Assembly (NCBI GenBank): GCA_036873755.1
Contig: JAVTVY010051539.1
Span: forward strand, 124,001 to 188,000
Reading direction: 5' to 3'
From: Hanleya hanleyi
Lineage: Eukaryota > Mollusca > Polyplacophora > Lepidopleurida > Hanleyidae
Length of the DNA: 64,000 nucleotides
Part shown: positions 40,801-55,800 of the stretch, piece by piece
Position numbering within the stretch: the first letter of the stretch is position 1
Layout of the letters: every line of letters begins with the position of its first letter
Notes under the pieces: model-generated
The model's input: only the letters and a program-made list of their open reading frames with translations
Told to the model about the DNA's origin: nothing
Database searches by the model: none
Translations under genes and position numbers: made by a program

Positions 40801-43800
40801 TTGTATCGTAGCAGATGGATGTCTATACCAAAGGAGATGTTGTATCGTAGCAGATGGATGTATATAATTATTACATTTTATATGGAGACACCGTATATGT
40901 AGTTTATTTATATTACGTATACCAGTTGCTAGTATGCAATATAAACTTACCTTATTCACATGTGTGCTAGTCCATATTCCACTACGGATTCAAGTGCAGA
41001 TTTTTAATAACTCAAAAGACGTCCACTGTGCATGCGTAAGCTTCACTATAAACCTTCAGACAGCCTCGAACTCGACCCTTTTTTCTGCTCCACATGCACG
41101 AAGAAGGTGAAACCGTCTTCCCAGAAAGTTATTGGATAAAACAACAACAAAAACAACCCTGCGGAACCCTATTGTTGTCACCCCATCTGTCCGTCCATCT
41201 GTCTGTCCTCTTTTCGTTGGGACTTCATATCTTTTGAACTACTGATGGAAGGTCGATGAAACTACTGTCCAATTCAGCATGTAATCTGTAGATGCACCTT
41301 TTGTATGTTACATTGGTCAGGTCGTCATCTGCTTGTCTGTCCGTCTACTTTTCTGTCCATCTGTATCATGTTTTAATTCCAATCTTGGGCCTTGTAGTAA
41401 GATCTTCCTATGTATCCAGCTGTGGGAGCTGTGTCATTACGGCCATCAAAGGGGTATGGTAATTCCCCTAATAATTTGATCACCGGAAGTTCAACAAAAA
41501 TTACATAAATCTGGCAATATTCTCCATGGTACCAGCTACGAAATGTCACATTTTGTCATTATATGACTTTTCTTCAATTTGAATGAAGAATGGAAATGTT
41601 TCCTTTTCTCTTTGTTTGAATATCTGAATTGAAAAGTGAACTTCCTGTGATTGAATTATATGGGGAATTACCGTACTTTATGTTCATTTTCAAGACTACT
41701 GGGCTGCTACCTCCTATTTTGTAGAAGGCCCATTGGCCAAGTGGTTTAGATCGCCATCATATAGTGTTGATGATTGGGTGCCTCACTGGTTCAAATCCCA
41801 CATGGTACTCGACCAGTTTTCAGCACTAGAATCTGTTCTATTGTAATGTAATCCAAAAATAACGAAAATACTGTTATACGAAAAATATATCTTCTTATAA
41901 AGTTTGTAGGTAATGTATGCTGTAGTTGGGTGTTTATTTTTCATTACCCAGAGCATTGACCCAGACAGTACATATGAACCAGACATCTACGATGAAATAC
42001 TAACACAGGCTGAGATACAAGGACACATCTATAAGGTTAACAGTAAGTACTCTGCTCTACATGCTCTACATGTACATGCTGTGGTCAGGGTCCTTCTGAG
42101 AGTTACTCTGTAATGTATAAAAATCAAAAATATGAGGTTGCAAATTAAATGACATTCTGGGCATATCATCAATACCTGAGCTTTCTTCTGTTTGGCCAGG
42201 CTCGAGTTCAAGTGAACAGAAATCGCTATGAATTACCATAATAACTTACATTGACATGTGAACCTTTGAGTTTCATATTGTTATCTGACTAGAACTTTCC
42301 ATTGTTCTGATTTCTGCATGTTTGACATGAATGTGCTTGGAGTTGCATGTTTAAATTCCCCTGTTCTTCATGAATTAGGGTGTGCATGTTCAATTTCTCA
42401 TGGTTTGCATGTTTTCAGGTTTGCATGTTTTCAGGTTTGCATGTTTTCAGGTTTGCATGTTTTCAGGTTTGCATGTTTTCAGGTTTGCATGTTTTCAGGT
42501 TTGCATGTTTTCAGGTTTGCATGTTCCACATTTGGCATTGAAAATATGGTAAACACTAATAATTCAATCACCTGAAGTTCATATTGGGCTGATCAAATAT
42601 GGAATGTTGATGAAAAAAAAGTATCTATGTTGTTTCTTATACATTATAACAGGACCATATTTATGTATGGACATGTACTTTCTCCTACATAATAGGTTCA
42701 TATTTATGTAGTTTGTCCTACAATAAAAATTTAAGGGGTGATCAAATTTTAATATTGACAAATCAAAAATCAAGGCAAAATTTATCGTAGATTGATTGAG
42801 TGTTTGAATTATCAGAGCGTTTACTATCTGTTGTTGTTTGCATGTCTTATAGTTTGAGTTTCCCATGTGTTTAGAAATGTGCAGGTTCAAAGTTTTTAGG
42901 CTTCCATGTTTTTCCATGGTTTTCAGTTTGCATGCTTAATATCCTTTCCGAGGTTAGGTTTCCCATTTTTTTTTTTTTTTTTTTTTTTACTTCCCATCAT
43001 TCAGTTTTTCTTTTGACTTTCTGTGTTTATTTTCAATGATTTTCATGTTTAGGATTTTTGTTTGTTTGTGTTCAGATTTTCACTATCATGACTGTCCATG
43101 TTGAATGTTGTTGTTCCATCTTTGTATCTTACATTTTGAGCATGCTCAGTTGTCTCCCCTTGTGACGGTTTTCCACTTTTGATATTCCTTTGTTTGGGTT
43201 TGCACATTTTATGTTTCCACAGTTTCGTTTCCATGTTCACATTTCCAAAGTGTGTGTTTTTCATGTATGTTTGAGTTCATGTTTGTTTTTCTTTCTCTCT
43301 CTTACATTTTGGCTCAACAGCACTCACTCCCTAAAATCTAGTTTAAGCTACATTCAGCAATCAAAATTTCCCCATCTTGACACCAGGGTAACCCCGATAC
43401 TCCAGGACAACACCCGAATAACTGGACCCATCCTGCACCATGACGCAAGGGCCAACATTCCAGGGCACTTCCATCCAAGTTAGGTTGAGCCCTAGGTTAA
43501 AATATGCCCGGGTCATTTCCCTGCAGATCATCACGTGACCTGTTACAGTGTAGCTCAGTGGTTCACCTCATATCTAAATCCTGTCTTCATGTTAGTTGGT
43601 CATACAAACCACCTGAGTACCCACCAAGAAATAAAGTCAAAAAGAAAATGGGCATAAATGGTACTGTCTCTATTCCAGTGGCATGAATGATGCAACCTGA
43701 TTACTAGCAGACAATGAACACACTAACCATAGAATTAAATAAAGTTATGTGTTTAAAGTATTGTTTGATTTAAATTCTTTTCTACTTTGGAAGAGTGAGG

Positions 43801-46800
43801 AGTTTCTGGGTATAACAATGAGTGTAGACATGTACAGCTGGCTGGTCAGTACTACAAAGGCCTGAACAATATAACCTCTCATGAAAGACTGACCACAAAT
43901 TCATTGAATTTCAGCCTGCAGAATGTTTGATTTAATGACATGGAATATGGACCTGGTTGGTTTATTTCATAACATTGAAGTATACTCTGTCTGTACTAAT
44001 TAGCTTCCAAAGCTCTGGACCGGCTTAACGAAGCCTTGGACAAAAATGACAAGTCTCTCTTACTAGAAGTCCTGAGGTCTTCACACCTGGCCTTGAGAAA
44101 TATCTCCGATGAAAACCTGGAGTTCTACCTTCAAAAACTTCTAGACCTGCGAGAAGCAAAAAAGGTAAGGTCCTATGTGTGTATTACAAAGCATTGGACA
44201 GTTGATACGCCTTGTAAGGAAACAGAAATGATTGTGATCGTCTGAGTTTTATTAGAAAGGCTATTATGGCTTGGCTGTAAATATTGTTAGACCATTTAGG
44301 ACTTGGTTATTGCAAGCTATTGACAAAGTGTTTACCCTAAATCATTCATGTATACCAAGATCTTGTCACGATAACATGGATCACATGTTAATAGGTTATG
44401 TTTGTAACATACCAGAAATCAGCCAATCAAAACAATTAATGGTCAAATGTACCTTGATTTTAAAACGATTGTTCAACTTACAAGAACAATGTGAACAAAG
44501 AATCAAATTGTGATACAAGTCTGGTATCCTGACCTCATACAATTATCTAAAGTATTCATATGTAACACTGTTTCTACAATTGTGAGTTCCCTAAGTATTC
44601 ACGACGATAAGTCAATTCGAAAATGCTCACTTTTCGTCTGGTCACTTGATCTTGTTCCCTAAGAAATCAAAAACTGCCCATTTGGTCCTAATTATTCGAA
44701 AATACATGACTTTTTTGTGATCGCGTGATATATTGTGGGAAAAAACTTGACGATTGAAGAGTTGACAAAGCTGTGAGTTAAAACGATATCTTACAAACAT
44801 CAATTCAATATTAATTTGTACATAACAACAATGATGCCTGCAAGACATCATGAAGTTTCAAAAATATCAAATCCTTATCATAGATCAGTATTCTTAATCC
44901 ATATGATTTTCTTTAAAGTCATTATCTAGAGTAGGATACTTACCATAGCTGATTTCCAAACCGGAAGTTTGATTAACATTTTGAGCAACATTATCTGTAC
45001 CAGTCTAAAATTTTGAGTGGCCTTTCCAAGTTCATGAGTTCTATTTTAATTTCACTTTGAGTGATGTCAAATAAGTACTAGTATTTTCTTGTTTAGTCCA
45101 TCCTCCATAATGCAGGTCTCTATACACCGCACCTCCGTACATTGTACCAGGCCCTGCAGGCAGATTAGGGCTGTACAGTTATTACTTGAACTGTCAGTTT
45201 AAAATAACAACCAATGAATGGATGGTATTTTGGAGTGATGTGCAAACTTTGTGGGATCTCGGTATATTTTGACGAAGGTTGAGTTCTTAAGGATAAAAGC
45301 TGGAGAAAAAACTCTCACTGAAGTTCCTGAGGGAAACCTCTCAAGTCAAAACAGTGACGGATATGAAACATATGAATTCAAAACAAACAGAGGGCATGAA
45401 ATATACAACACATTAAGTTGTGCCTAATCCGCTGAAATATGGGCTTATTCGGAGAGGTCATCAGGCACAAATGCACTCCGGAATGTTTCTGAATCAGCTG
45501 CTTTGTAATCTTTATGACTTATAACGTATCTGTCATGGCACAGATTTGATCGACGGGCCAGGACTAGAGATGATGGTTTAGTTTCATCTGACTTCTTAGC
45601 AAATCCGGTGGGGATTATGTGACCTCACGGCTCTTGTTTTTTCCCCCCAATCTTGAGTCATATAATGTAGAATCCAATCCTGTAAGAAGCCAGGAAGTAA
45701 TTTTCACTTGGATATGGCATTGTTTCTATTCACTAGAATAACAACAATGGTGGAGATGTGTCTTTGGACAAGGAGGAGGTTCAGCAAGGGATTCTGGTCG
45801 CTAACCTGGAGGCCGACGTTGAGTATCAGAGTAAGGCATTAGAATGTTGATATAGAATGGCTGCTGGAATAAGAGTATCCAATTTCATAATGTGATTAAA
45901 ATTTTCACTCGAGAGAAGGAAAATACATCCCAACCGAGAGTTGGAATTTTCATCCCATGATCAAGTTATTATGGGATTCTTTCTCCCATATAAATCATTA
46001 CTTTAATCAGTATTATATCAATGACACACAGAGAAAAACGTTACTGGAGCGCATCATGTCTGCAGCATATGTCAAGCAAAGTATCTGGCCACCTGCATTG
46101 CATACACTCACACCACATAACTGTGTGAGATGACATATCCCAGAGGATGTTACAGTATGAGTTTTACACTGTATTATATGGGAAAGCTTTTTCCCATATA
46201 ATAACCAATGAAATCCATATGAGAACACCCTGTGGGAAAGTTCATCCCATGTACGTATACGAGATCAGCGCGTGACGCGCACTAGCCAATCAGAAGCAAT
46301 GCCGGACTACTTTCGTATTTTCATGAATGAAATTTGTAGGTCAAATATACTACGCCTATTTTTAGTAACATTTACTATCGTCTGCTTTACACAATTATGA
46401 CAATACCGATAATTGATGGATTAATATGTCGATGGACAGAGACATCAACTTGAATTTCTTGAAACCTGGCGATAGTGTGTGGGTGAAGTAATCCAGCCAG
46501 AAGGCAGCTGGAACATTCGTAAAACGGCACAAACCACTGGGAACATTTACTTTGTTCCGTGTCACGATGGATTCAGGCGAAATGATTGACGTGCCATGGT
46601 ACGACTTGGACCCACTGAACATCGACGACATTGAACTTGATCAACCTAGCGCTGGGTCTACCGATGACCAAACCGAAACAACGAGGTTTGTTGATGTTGA
46701 CTTGAATGATTTTATTGGAGCTCAGGAAAACAAAGAGACGGCTCGAAAAACGAAGTCACACTTAAATGTACTGTCTGAATACATAACATTGGGTGAAACC

Positions 46801-49800
46801 AGAGATATCAAGGATATTGAGCCTATCGCTCTGGGCAAATTATTCGCGCTTTCTGCTTCAACTTTCAAGTTCAGTTCATTTCAGTCACGAGTTACATTGT
46901 GGACTTGACTCTTTCGTCAAGCTGTAATGCTTTTACTCCTTAGCCAAGGCGAACTAAATTTATTCAACTGCTAAATTCGATAAATTTACTGTTTATAATG
47001 ATTTCTAAACTGGGAACTCTCTCTTGCTGCGTAATAATCTTGCTGCGTAATAAACCTTGTGCCTGTTCACCCTACGCAATGTATATAACTGCGCAGTAAA
47101 ATTGTAAGCAAACCGCCAGCTGAAAATCTTTGTTGTGCTTTGTTGGCAATATTTTCGGCTAAAAAAAATTATATGGGAAAAAGAATCCCAAATAACTTGA
47201 TGCTGAGATGAAATTTCCCACTCTCGAGAAGGAAAAATCATCCCGACCTCGCCTAACGGCTCGGTCGGGATGATTTTTCCTTCTCTCGAGTGGGAAATTT
47301 CATCTCAGCATCAAGTTATATGGGATCCTCTTAATCCCAGATACATGTATCTAGGGATATATAACTTTTATTTATACTTGTAAAGGAGGTAGCATGATGT
47401 ACTCACTCAACAGGTGCTGTTTCTGACTTGACACTATTACCTCACATCATATCATCATAAAATTTCTGCTTGAAAGAAGGAAATAACCAAGAAAAACTGA
47501 CCGGCAAGATTCCATGTGGACATTTTTACGATTGCACCTAAAAAATATTATGGTACATATTGCAAAATAACAGCACATCATGCCCTAGATCCTTGTAAAT
47601 GCTGTATTACATGTAGTCTGTTATTAACTGAATGAAAAGTAAATGGACATATACACGATACTATACTAACAGTATTTACATTTACAGAATCTCGTGCTGT
47701 CACTGCCATTAACTCTGCCTTAGAGAGTGGGGATGTGGCACAGCTGTTGAAAGCCTTACAGAATTCTCAGTCACAGCTACCAGAGGTTCACAGCTTTGCT
47801 GGTTCCCTCTACCTGGAGGAATTCAATAACATGAGGGGAGAGAAACAGGTCAGTCACTTTTCACACCATATAATCAGGGGATTTTTGAACAGGATGTTGA
47901 TGACATGGTCCGAATTTATTAGAACAAGTGATTGAAATTTGTCCTCAGAATTTGGAATGATTGAATTTGAATATGGTGGTTGAATATTTAAAGTGTTGTA
48001 AAAATGCAGAACAGATTCTAAGGTTATGACAATCACATTCTGTGTTGCTATTCTTGTGTGTCATTTAATTGCAGAATGTATATCATTATTTTGTAATAAC
48101 TTGAGAAAGGCTGTTTCTGCCGGACTGTAATGTACTTAATCCATCTCACACAGGTACAAAGTCAGGATATATTTTTCATGCACAATATATATACCTCGGC
48201 CAGGCCATGTTTACAGACGTGGTTCCCCTAGTAACCAGCACGCACATTCTTACCGCCAGTGACAGAAGAGTTCCACATTGTCCGTGGTTACATATAATGA
48301 ATTGCATAAGATGCCCAATATAATGAATTGCATATGATGTCCAGAGTTATCATTTAGTATTTGTGCCTTCAGGGTGACCTGGACTATGATGAGATATATG
48401 GAGGGGTACAAGGTAGGTAACATTTCATAACACAAGGATGTCAATGCTCTATATTTGTCATTCCTACAGTGAATTTGAGACAATTAAAGAATAATTATTG
48501 GTCTTTGACTTGTTTGGAGCTGAATTCATTGTAGCTTAATTTGCTTTTGTGTATATGTAGAATGAAATGTTATGTCATTGTCTCGTTGATAGATCAGTAA
48601 GTTACAGACTTTACAGTTGCCTGTTTCTCCCTGATGATTTTTCTTTGTGATGATCACAAAAATAACATTGTTATTTATACAGTAAAACTTACCTTACTTC
48701 AACATTTATTGCATTCTGTTTTCGCACTGAGTCACTGTTGATGAGGAGAAGCTGTTTACATCTGTTCCATGATATCAAAGTTATTTCATTGAAATCACAA
48801 AGTTTGATACCTTACAATGCGTGATTATCTTCATGAATTACATGTACTTTGGGAAATTATCTTTGTATTAATCAAGCGTAATGGTCTCGTATATGTTCGG
48901 CATCGACTGCGGCCTATTGAAACCTCTGTATGATCCTCATTGAAGATGTCCGAGGCATGTTCCTTGTGAAGAATGCAACCAATTGGCCAATGATTTGTTT
49001 CAGGCTTACCTTAGTGGGACACAAACCTGCAGTAGTGTACAGGTACCCCCTGGTTTCAGTCATTTTTGCTGTATACTAGTCAAATTTGGATTAGGGTGTC
49101 AGTTTAAGAGGGATTAATCTATCCAAAGCCTCTATTCCTGCTGAATTTCTTGACGGATAAAGGACTGGTTCCATCTGTGGTTGAAGGAAAGAGAGCGCTA
49201 ATTGCGCAGTGTATTCTTCTTGGTACTGGTATTAACCCCCCAATTGGCTCAAATTTGACAGCGTTTATTAAATTATATAAAATCAGCTCAGTCCATCCTC
49301 TTCTATATTACAGAAGGGGGATTAGCATTTGTTACTTGTAAATCAGGAGAGGCACATTTTGAGTCTATCAGTAATATTTGATCTAAAAAAACTGCAATTT
49401 TGGTGGCGCTTTCATGGACAGCCCGTGTGTTACATCTGCACAAGTCCAGGTAATCCCTAAATCCTCGCAGATAGTTTATCTGGACCTTTTAGGTGATTCG
49501 GGTGAGTTCTTGAGTCATTGCGTCTATTAGACAATCTCGCACATTTCATCTCCAGTGGTGGTTCTGAATTAGAACATCGGTATCTGAAGCCTGCGGTTTT
49601 CGCTTTCACACCTGATATCGATTTCAAAGGTAGTCTGGCCGGTGATGAAATTCAAATCAGTCAAAACTCAAACCTTGCTGTGGATTGGCCTGATGAGCTG
49701 CTTCAGCACGCTTACTGGTTAGTTCGGTTTAGTGGAAACCCCTCGAGCTAATTATATCCAGAACTGCTATCGGTAACTAATCAAGCCAGTGTATCGATCG

Positions 49801-52800
49801 TAACCTGTTGATTGATACACTGGCTCGTGAGGATGGTGTGTCGGAGCTCCATGTGCTCGATTTTAGGAAAATCAGACATTCTACGATTTGGAAATAAATG
49901 GACAGTTCATGAATTTGTGGCAAAGAATCCAGCTACATGACTGTATTGACAACAGTCTCGAGAGTTGACGATCTCAGCCTTATCTGATTTCCTTTTGTCC
50001 GGTCTTGAATTTGACATGGCATTATGTCTGGTAGATGGAATTGCGTGTTACATGAACCTTACTAGTGATCTTGGGGTTGACCGGAAGCGGTTGTTTATTC
50101 TTTTCAATCTTAAAAGCAGATGAGAAATTAGCAAAAATACTGTTGGGAGGTGACTCAAAAATGTGATTAGACTAGCATACTCCGCGGCTATAGTGGCAAG
50201 CCATGCTTGTTAATGTCTCGAGTCATGAAATTAGGGCCCTCGCTGCTTCATGGCTGCTGTGGCCTAATAGATCTGTGACTGACCTGGTAATGACTGTGTG
50301 TTATTGGAGGTCTACTACGACTTTCACCTCTCACTACCTCTGTGACATGAAATTGGCATGTGATGACCCCTCATAACAGTAGTGTATGTCCAGGGGTCAC
50401 CTAACTAGGGGTCAGGAGTCCGTGTTTCAATGATGAGTGACTTTTTTCTCTCTCTCTCTTTGATGGAAAAATTGGGGGTAGGGGGAGCAGTATGCCACTC
50501 ATGACATTAAAGACAGGAAATGGCAGTGGTGCATGTAGAAACAAGGTCAAGGAGTATGATCTCTTAGATCCTCCAGAAGAAAGAAGATCTTTTGAGTTCT
50601 ATTCTGACAGTCTTTGTGGGCACACTCGGTGTCACTTTTTCTTCATGTGATGCCCACCATCCTAGTGTGTGGCACCATCCTAGTGTGTGGTACCATCCTA
50701 GTGTGTGGCACCATCCTAGTGTGTGGCACCATCCAAGTGTGTGGCACCATCCTAGTGTGTGGCACCATCCTAGTGTGTGGCATTCTATGCAATAAGTACA
50801 TTTCATGTTATTTTAAAGCTAAAACTTCCCTCAGTTCAAGTGATGCTCACTTGCCTTCCTATCTGGGTGACAGATCTCCATCGTGGAGCTCAGATGGAGA
50901 GAGATGTCTTGGCGTGTGCTTGTGCAGGATGGGATATGGGGAGAATTCATTTCTTCACTGATGATTCAGTCCCGGAGGTAGAAGGGAAGAAGGCACTATT
51001 TCTGGAGACCCCATCCATGTGGTTCCCGGGTGTGAAAAGGAATAGGACCCAAGGTCGTGATTTGACTGAAATATAGTTGAAAGCGACGTTAAATCATATT
51101 CACTCTCACTATTTCTGGAGATGAAAGTGTTTAATGTATAGTAGCAACACAGGGGGTATACTGGATTAACCTGAGGGATTTCAGCTGTATTGCTACTTAA
51201 CCTCCCGTTGCATTGATCGCCTTGTGGTGATCTGAGCCATTGTCAATTTTGTAGGTCTGCCTGTATAACATTTTGAAAAGACTTGCAGTTCATTACTTCT
51301 CATATATATCAACATGAAAAATGCAATAAGTGCGGGAGTGAGGTAAGTTTTAGCTACATAACATGAAATTTTCGATTTTTGTTGAAAATTTATAAACGAG
51401 TGTATTTATTGATACGTTTGCAGTTCTATCAGCGGTTGCACTGATAAACCAGGCAGTGGACAGTGGAGATCCAACTGGAACATTCACAGCCTTGTCTCGT
51501 CCTGATGCCCATGTACTTCACCTAGATGAGGGCAACACTACCAAATACCAGATGCAACTGTCTCAACAAAAGGTGCAAAAATCTGAGGTAAGTGGTTGAT
51601 GAGACTACTGTACAGATTGTCTCACTGAGAGAAGGGTCTGTGTAACACTTGACAATTCAGCTTTCCATCCTGTAAAATTGAAAGTGGAAAGATGGAAAGC
51701 TCTACATCACTCTGGGTTCAAGCTTTCCTTTGCGCAAAATTGAAAGTAGAAAGATGGAAAGCTCTACATCACTCTGGATTCAAGCTTTCCATTGCGCAAA
51801 ATTGAAAGTAGAAAATGGAAAGCTCTACATCGCTCCTGTATTGGAGCTTTCCATCACGCAAAACTGAAGAGTGGAAAGATGGGAAGCTCTACACCACTCC
51901 CATATTTCAGCTTTCCAAAATGAATTTATGACATATAGGAATTTATAGAGCGATACTTTGTTAAATTGACCTAAATCTCTTCAAATTTGCGAGATATGAA
52001 CGTCTCACTGATATTAACCATGTTGAAACAGCTATCATGTTGAAACAGCAGGATCTCCATATGAATCAGTTGTTAAATACATGAATTATATGAACTCTGC
52101 GTATTTGTCTGGTCATTATTCTCTGCTACAGTATACATGTAGCTGTGACTTGTTTTTATAGTGGTTGATATGTTGATGTTGTTAATCTGTCTCACTGCAG
52201 TGTGCCTGTGACCTGTTGACTCATCATGAGATCCTCACGTCTGTGGCTCTGGTTAACCAACAAGTACAAGAGGAACATGAGAGTAAGTATTCAACTCTTC
52301 ATTTACCCCTAAACTCATTGGGTTACCGCGTGTTTACTCGTATATTTGTCAAGCATGTCAACATGCTACGTTGATGCGATGTAATGGACACAAATTAGGG
52401 TAGGAGATTCCAAACTGAAATCGTAGAGTCTCCGTACCATGTTGGCATTTGCTACCTTTTTTTAGGGATCGACCAGAGTTTTTTCATGTAGGGTTGTCCG
52501 AAGTACTCCTCTCTGCTACATTACATGTACTTTCACACCACCAAGGCTCATTCACTTGATAAATTGAGTCTGGTAATGTTTTTTAACTTTAGAATGTTTT
52601 TTTTTTGTCATTTATTACCATATAGTGTGTCTAGCAAATTACCGGGCCAATGCGGCCATGCTTTAAAATATGTTTGCTGGGCATCATCTAAACCCTGTTC
52701 CTTGATGTTTCATATACCATGTGTCAGTGGGATTGTTTTAAGTAACGGAATGTCCTTGTAACTCTCCATTCTTTAAAACAATGGTCCTCTTAAGGCATTT

Positions 52801-55800
52801 AAGAAATGAAGAGCTACTCGGACATCCCTTTCTATGGAAAGTTAGCAGTCTCAAGAGGAGAAAGTAACCACACCGTGGGATGACACTACTACAATTCAGA
52901 GGAGAAGGTGACTGCACCATGGATTGATAGTAAGACACCACAGAGGGGAGAAGTGACTACACTGTGGATTGATAGTACGACACCACAAAGGAGAAGTGAC
53001 GTACTGCACCGTGGGATGGCAGTCCTACAGACTCCATCCTTATTGGGGCCCGGGCAACATGTGATACCAACCCAGAATAGAAAGTGACCGCACCACGGGA
53101 TGTCAGTACTGTACTACAACCCAGAGGAGAAAGTGACCACACCACGGGACGATAGTGCTACAACCTAGAGGAGAAAGTGACCGCACCACAGGATGATAGT
53201 ACTACAACCTAGAGGAGAAAGTGACCGCACCACAGGATGATAGTACTACAAACTAGAGGAGAAAGTGACCGCACCGCGGGATGACAGTCCTACAGACGCA
53301 ATCCCTGTCAGGGTCCAGGCAACATATTTTGTGATGCCAACTCAGAGGAGAATGTGGCTGCACCGTGGGATGATAGTACTACACTCCAGAGGAGAAAGTG
53401 ACCGCACTATCAGATGACAGTCCTACATATGCCAGTCCTATCGGAGTTCAGGCAAGACAATGTGTCGCCAACTTGGAGGAGAAGGTACCGCACTGCGGGA
53501 TGATCGCAGCATCATCATCAATAGACAATTCTGAAAACCCCACGAATTTGATGTTTGCGGCTGAGTTTGCGGTCCTTTCTGTTCTAGTCCCCGAAATGCC
53601 GAGGCCAGTTACAGGATTATCGACTGTACTTCTACCAAAAGAAGATGTGTTATGGCCGGATGCACTCTCACCCCTGCCCAGCCGGCTTCAAGTTCTCCTG
53701 AGCTATCCTGTGCCAAATTCTGGGAGTGGGCTTCCCTACTGGTCGCATACAACATCTGAACCAGGTTCTCTAGTCAATCAATTAAGCCTTCTTCACTGGT
53801 ACTGATGCAAGAGCAGGTGGACCAGATACATGAGATGCTACTCGGGATCACCCGGATTACTTCTTACTCCGACTGGTTTGTCAAGGAGATGTGTCATCTC
53901 CTCCCCCATGAAGGGAACATCCAGCCAGAGGGCCGAGTTACGGAGTCGATTAGGATCGGAGCATACTGTTATTGTCTTGCCTGAAGTACAAACATTGTTA
54001 ATATTGTACAAGGCAATCTGTAAATAGGTGTGTGTTTCCGTCCATGTATCTATGCACCACAGTTCCCCTTGAATAATAAATTGAAAACTATTGATTCATT
54101 TCACTCCAAAATTTCATTTAAGATAGTCTGGGTAAATCACTCCCAGTAGTTACCATTGGAAAGCGGCAACAGTTGAAAAAGCGGCAACAGTTGAAAATGA
54201 TTTATTAATTTCAGAACTTTCTGCAAATATTCATTGGAGAACTCTGAGGTAATAGCTCACAACTGTTCTAATTTCAGGACATTTTGATCGCAGCCATCTT
54301 AAAGTGGTCTTATTTCAACAAAAAAATAAAACCAGGGTTGCCACAGTCATACACAATCTGAATGCTCCTGACCGAATGTTGAAATCGTGTAAAAATGTGT
54401 TTAATATTTTCTTGGAGCAGTTATGAAAGAAATTGTACATCGCCCCTCCATTACACAATTTCACATTTGTACATGGCCAACAGCTCTTTGCTCCATGGAT
54501 ATGAGATAAAACAACATGATAAAGTGGCCATGCCACCAAATCGATTCCTTATTAAGTTCATGGGCCTAATTTCTTCCCCATGCTGTCCGAGTATTTTTAA
54601 AAGCTGGCGGGATGAGTTTTTAATCTCATCAACATTTTTACTCCAACATTGTCAAGTTTCTGCCCCATGCTAAGTTCCATTTATTTTATTTTTCAAAGAA
54701 CATTATCCTGACCTTGTTCATCTATTTTTTTCTGTCTGAACGTGTGTCAACATTTTTTTTTTCATACTAGATGATTTAGTTTCATGTTGGAGAGCATTAC
54801 CATATCTGACTTGTGCCTACAGTGCATTACCATCCATATGTCTGTTCATCAGAATTCTTTTCACATTTTCTTCTTTATTTTGATCATATCCCTCTTATCT
54901 GTAGCTCCGCCATTAATGTTGAAAGGGAGAGGACACTGTAATTGTACCGTCATGACCATTGTGTCCGTACACCACGGTTAATATGGTCAAGGTTAGCTAC
55001 TTGCACATGTATCATTGTCCAATTAGGGTTATGTCCGGTTGAGGTTATTATATCCGGTTAAGGTTATCACAACCCAGTAATGGTTATCAGTTCACCTGGT
55101 TACTAATTGGGGTGTAACTTTACTTGAATCTTACATGGTGGTTGCTAAACATAATATAGATGTGCATTGTCGTATGTTTGGCCCATAGGTGGCATGAATA
55201 TTTATAGTGAATAAACATGTTTTCTAAAATCTGAATCAATCATGTTGAAACTTGGTACATTGTATGCATGCCCAAGTATAATCACATTTTTGGGAGGAGG
55301 TTTAATCATTGCACTATATGGTTGTGTTACATGTAATGTTGTTGAATGTAGTCCTGTTCAGTCTAGTCATCAAGGTAGTGGCACAGATTGTATAATGTAC
55401 AGTACAGGTGTAGTGATGTTGGATGCCCAATTGTTCCCCCAGGAATTATAGCTATTGGTGCCATAAATGAGGCTATCGACCAGGGGGACCCAGAAACCAC
55501 GCTGGCCGCTCTGCTCATGCCATCCGCCAAACTCCAGAATGTCCAGGAGAAGGAGGCAGCTCACTACCAGGCCGTTCTGGATAGAGAGAAGAAGAAAAAG
55601 GCAGAGGTTTGTAAACAAGAGAGATAAAACTAGTCCCATCTACTTCAAAGCTTGTAAAAAATCAATGTTTGTTTGGCCTAAATGTTGTCCCCCGATGCCC
55701 AGAGGGCTAGAGAGGGGCTATAATATTGAGGTCCATCCTCCCATCAGTCGGGGCATCTGTGCATCCATGCGACTTCATTTCCAGACAATAATTTTTGAAA

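Larger units (their letters stand above)
45895..47330. mobile_element. composite inverted-repeat element with a Crypton-like frame
   Basis: CTCGAGAGAAGGAAAA plus CATCCC...ATCAAGTTATTATGGGAT words near 45910-45985 reappear at 47186-47325, and TGGGAAA..CATCCCA words also occur at 46180-46250. The boundaries are not resolved. The region lies wholly in intron j-k. Confidence 0.5.
48413..51423. other. intron l-m (3.0 kb)
   Basis: 49050-50350 has a different texture (less AT-rich, several short frames such as 49518-49751 with ELEHRYLKPAVFAF) and may be a decayed mobile element, but nothing identifiable is seen. An 18-bp minisatellite is at 50648-50789 and a SINE tail at 51033-51108. Confidence 0.4.

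Noticed and set aside
39613..40959. Antiparallel open frames of 429 and 432 codons
   Set aside because: They are produced by a 39-bp minisatellite without stops. The peptide is a 13-residue unit repeated in two frames, there is no start context, and the array lies between two IQGAP exons.
42405..42528. Repeated TTTTCAGG words as alternative splice acceptors
   Set aside because: They recur every 16 bp because of a minisatellite, and no coding similarity follows any of them.
53398..53805. 135-codon open frame as a gene
   Set aside because: It begins in a minisatellite, matches no known family, and sits in an IQGAP intron without support.
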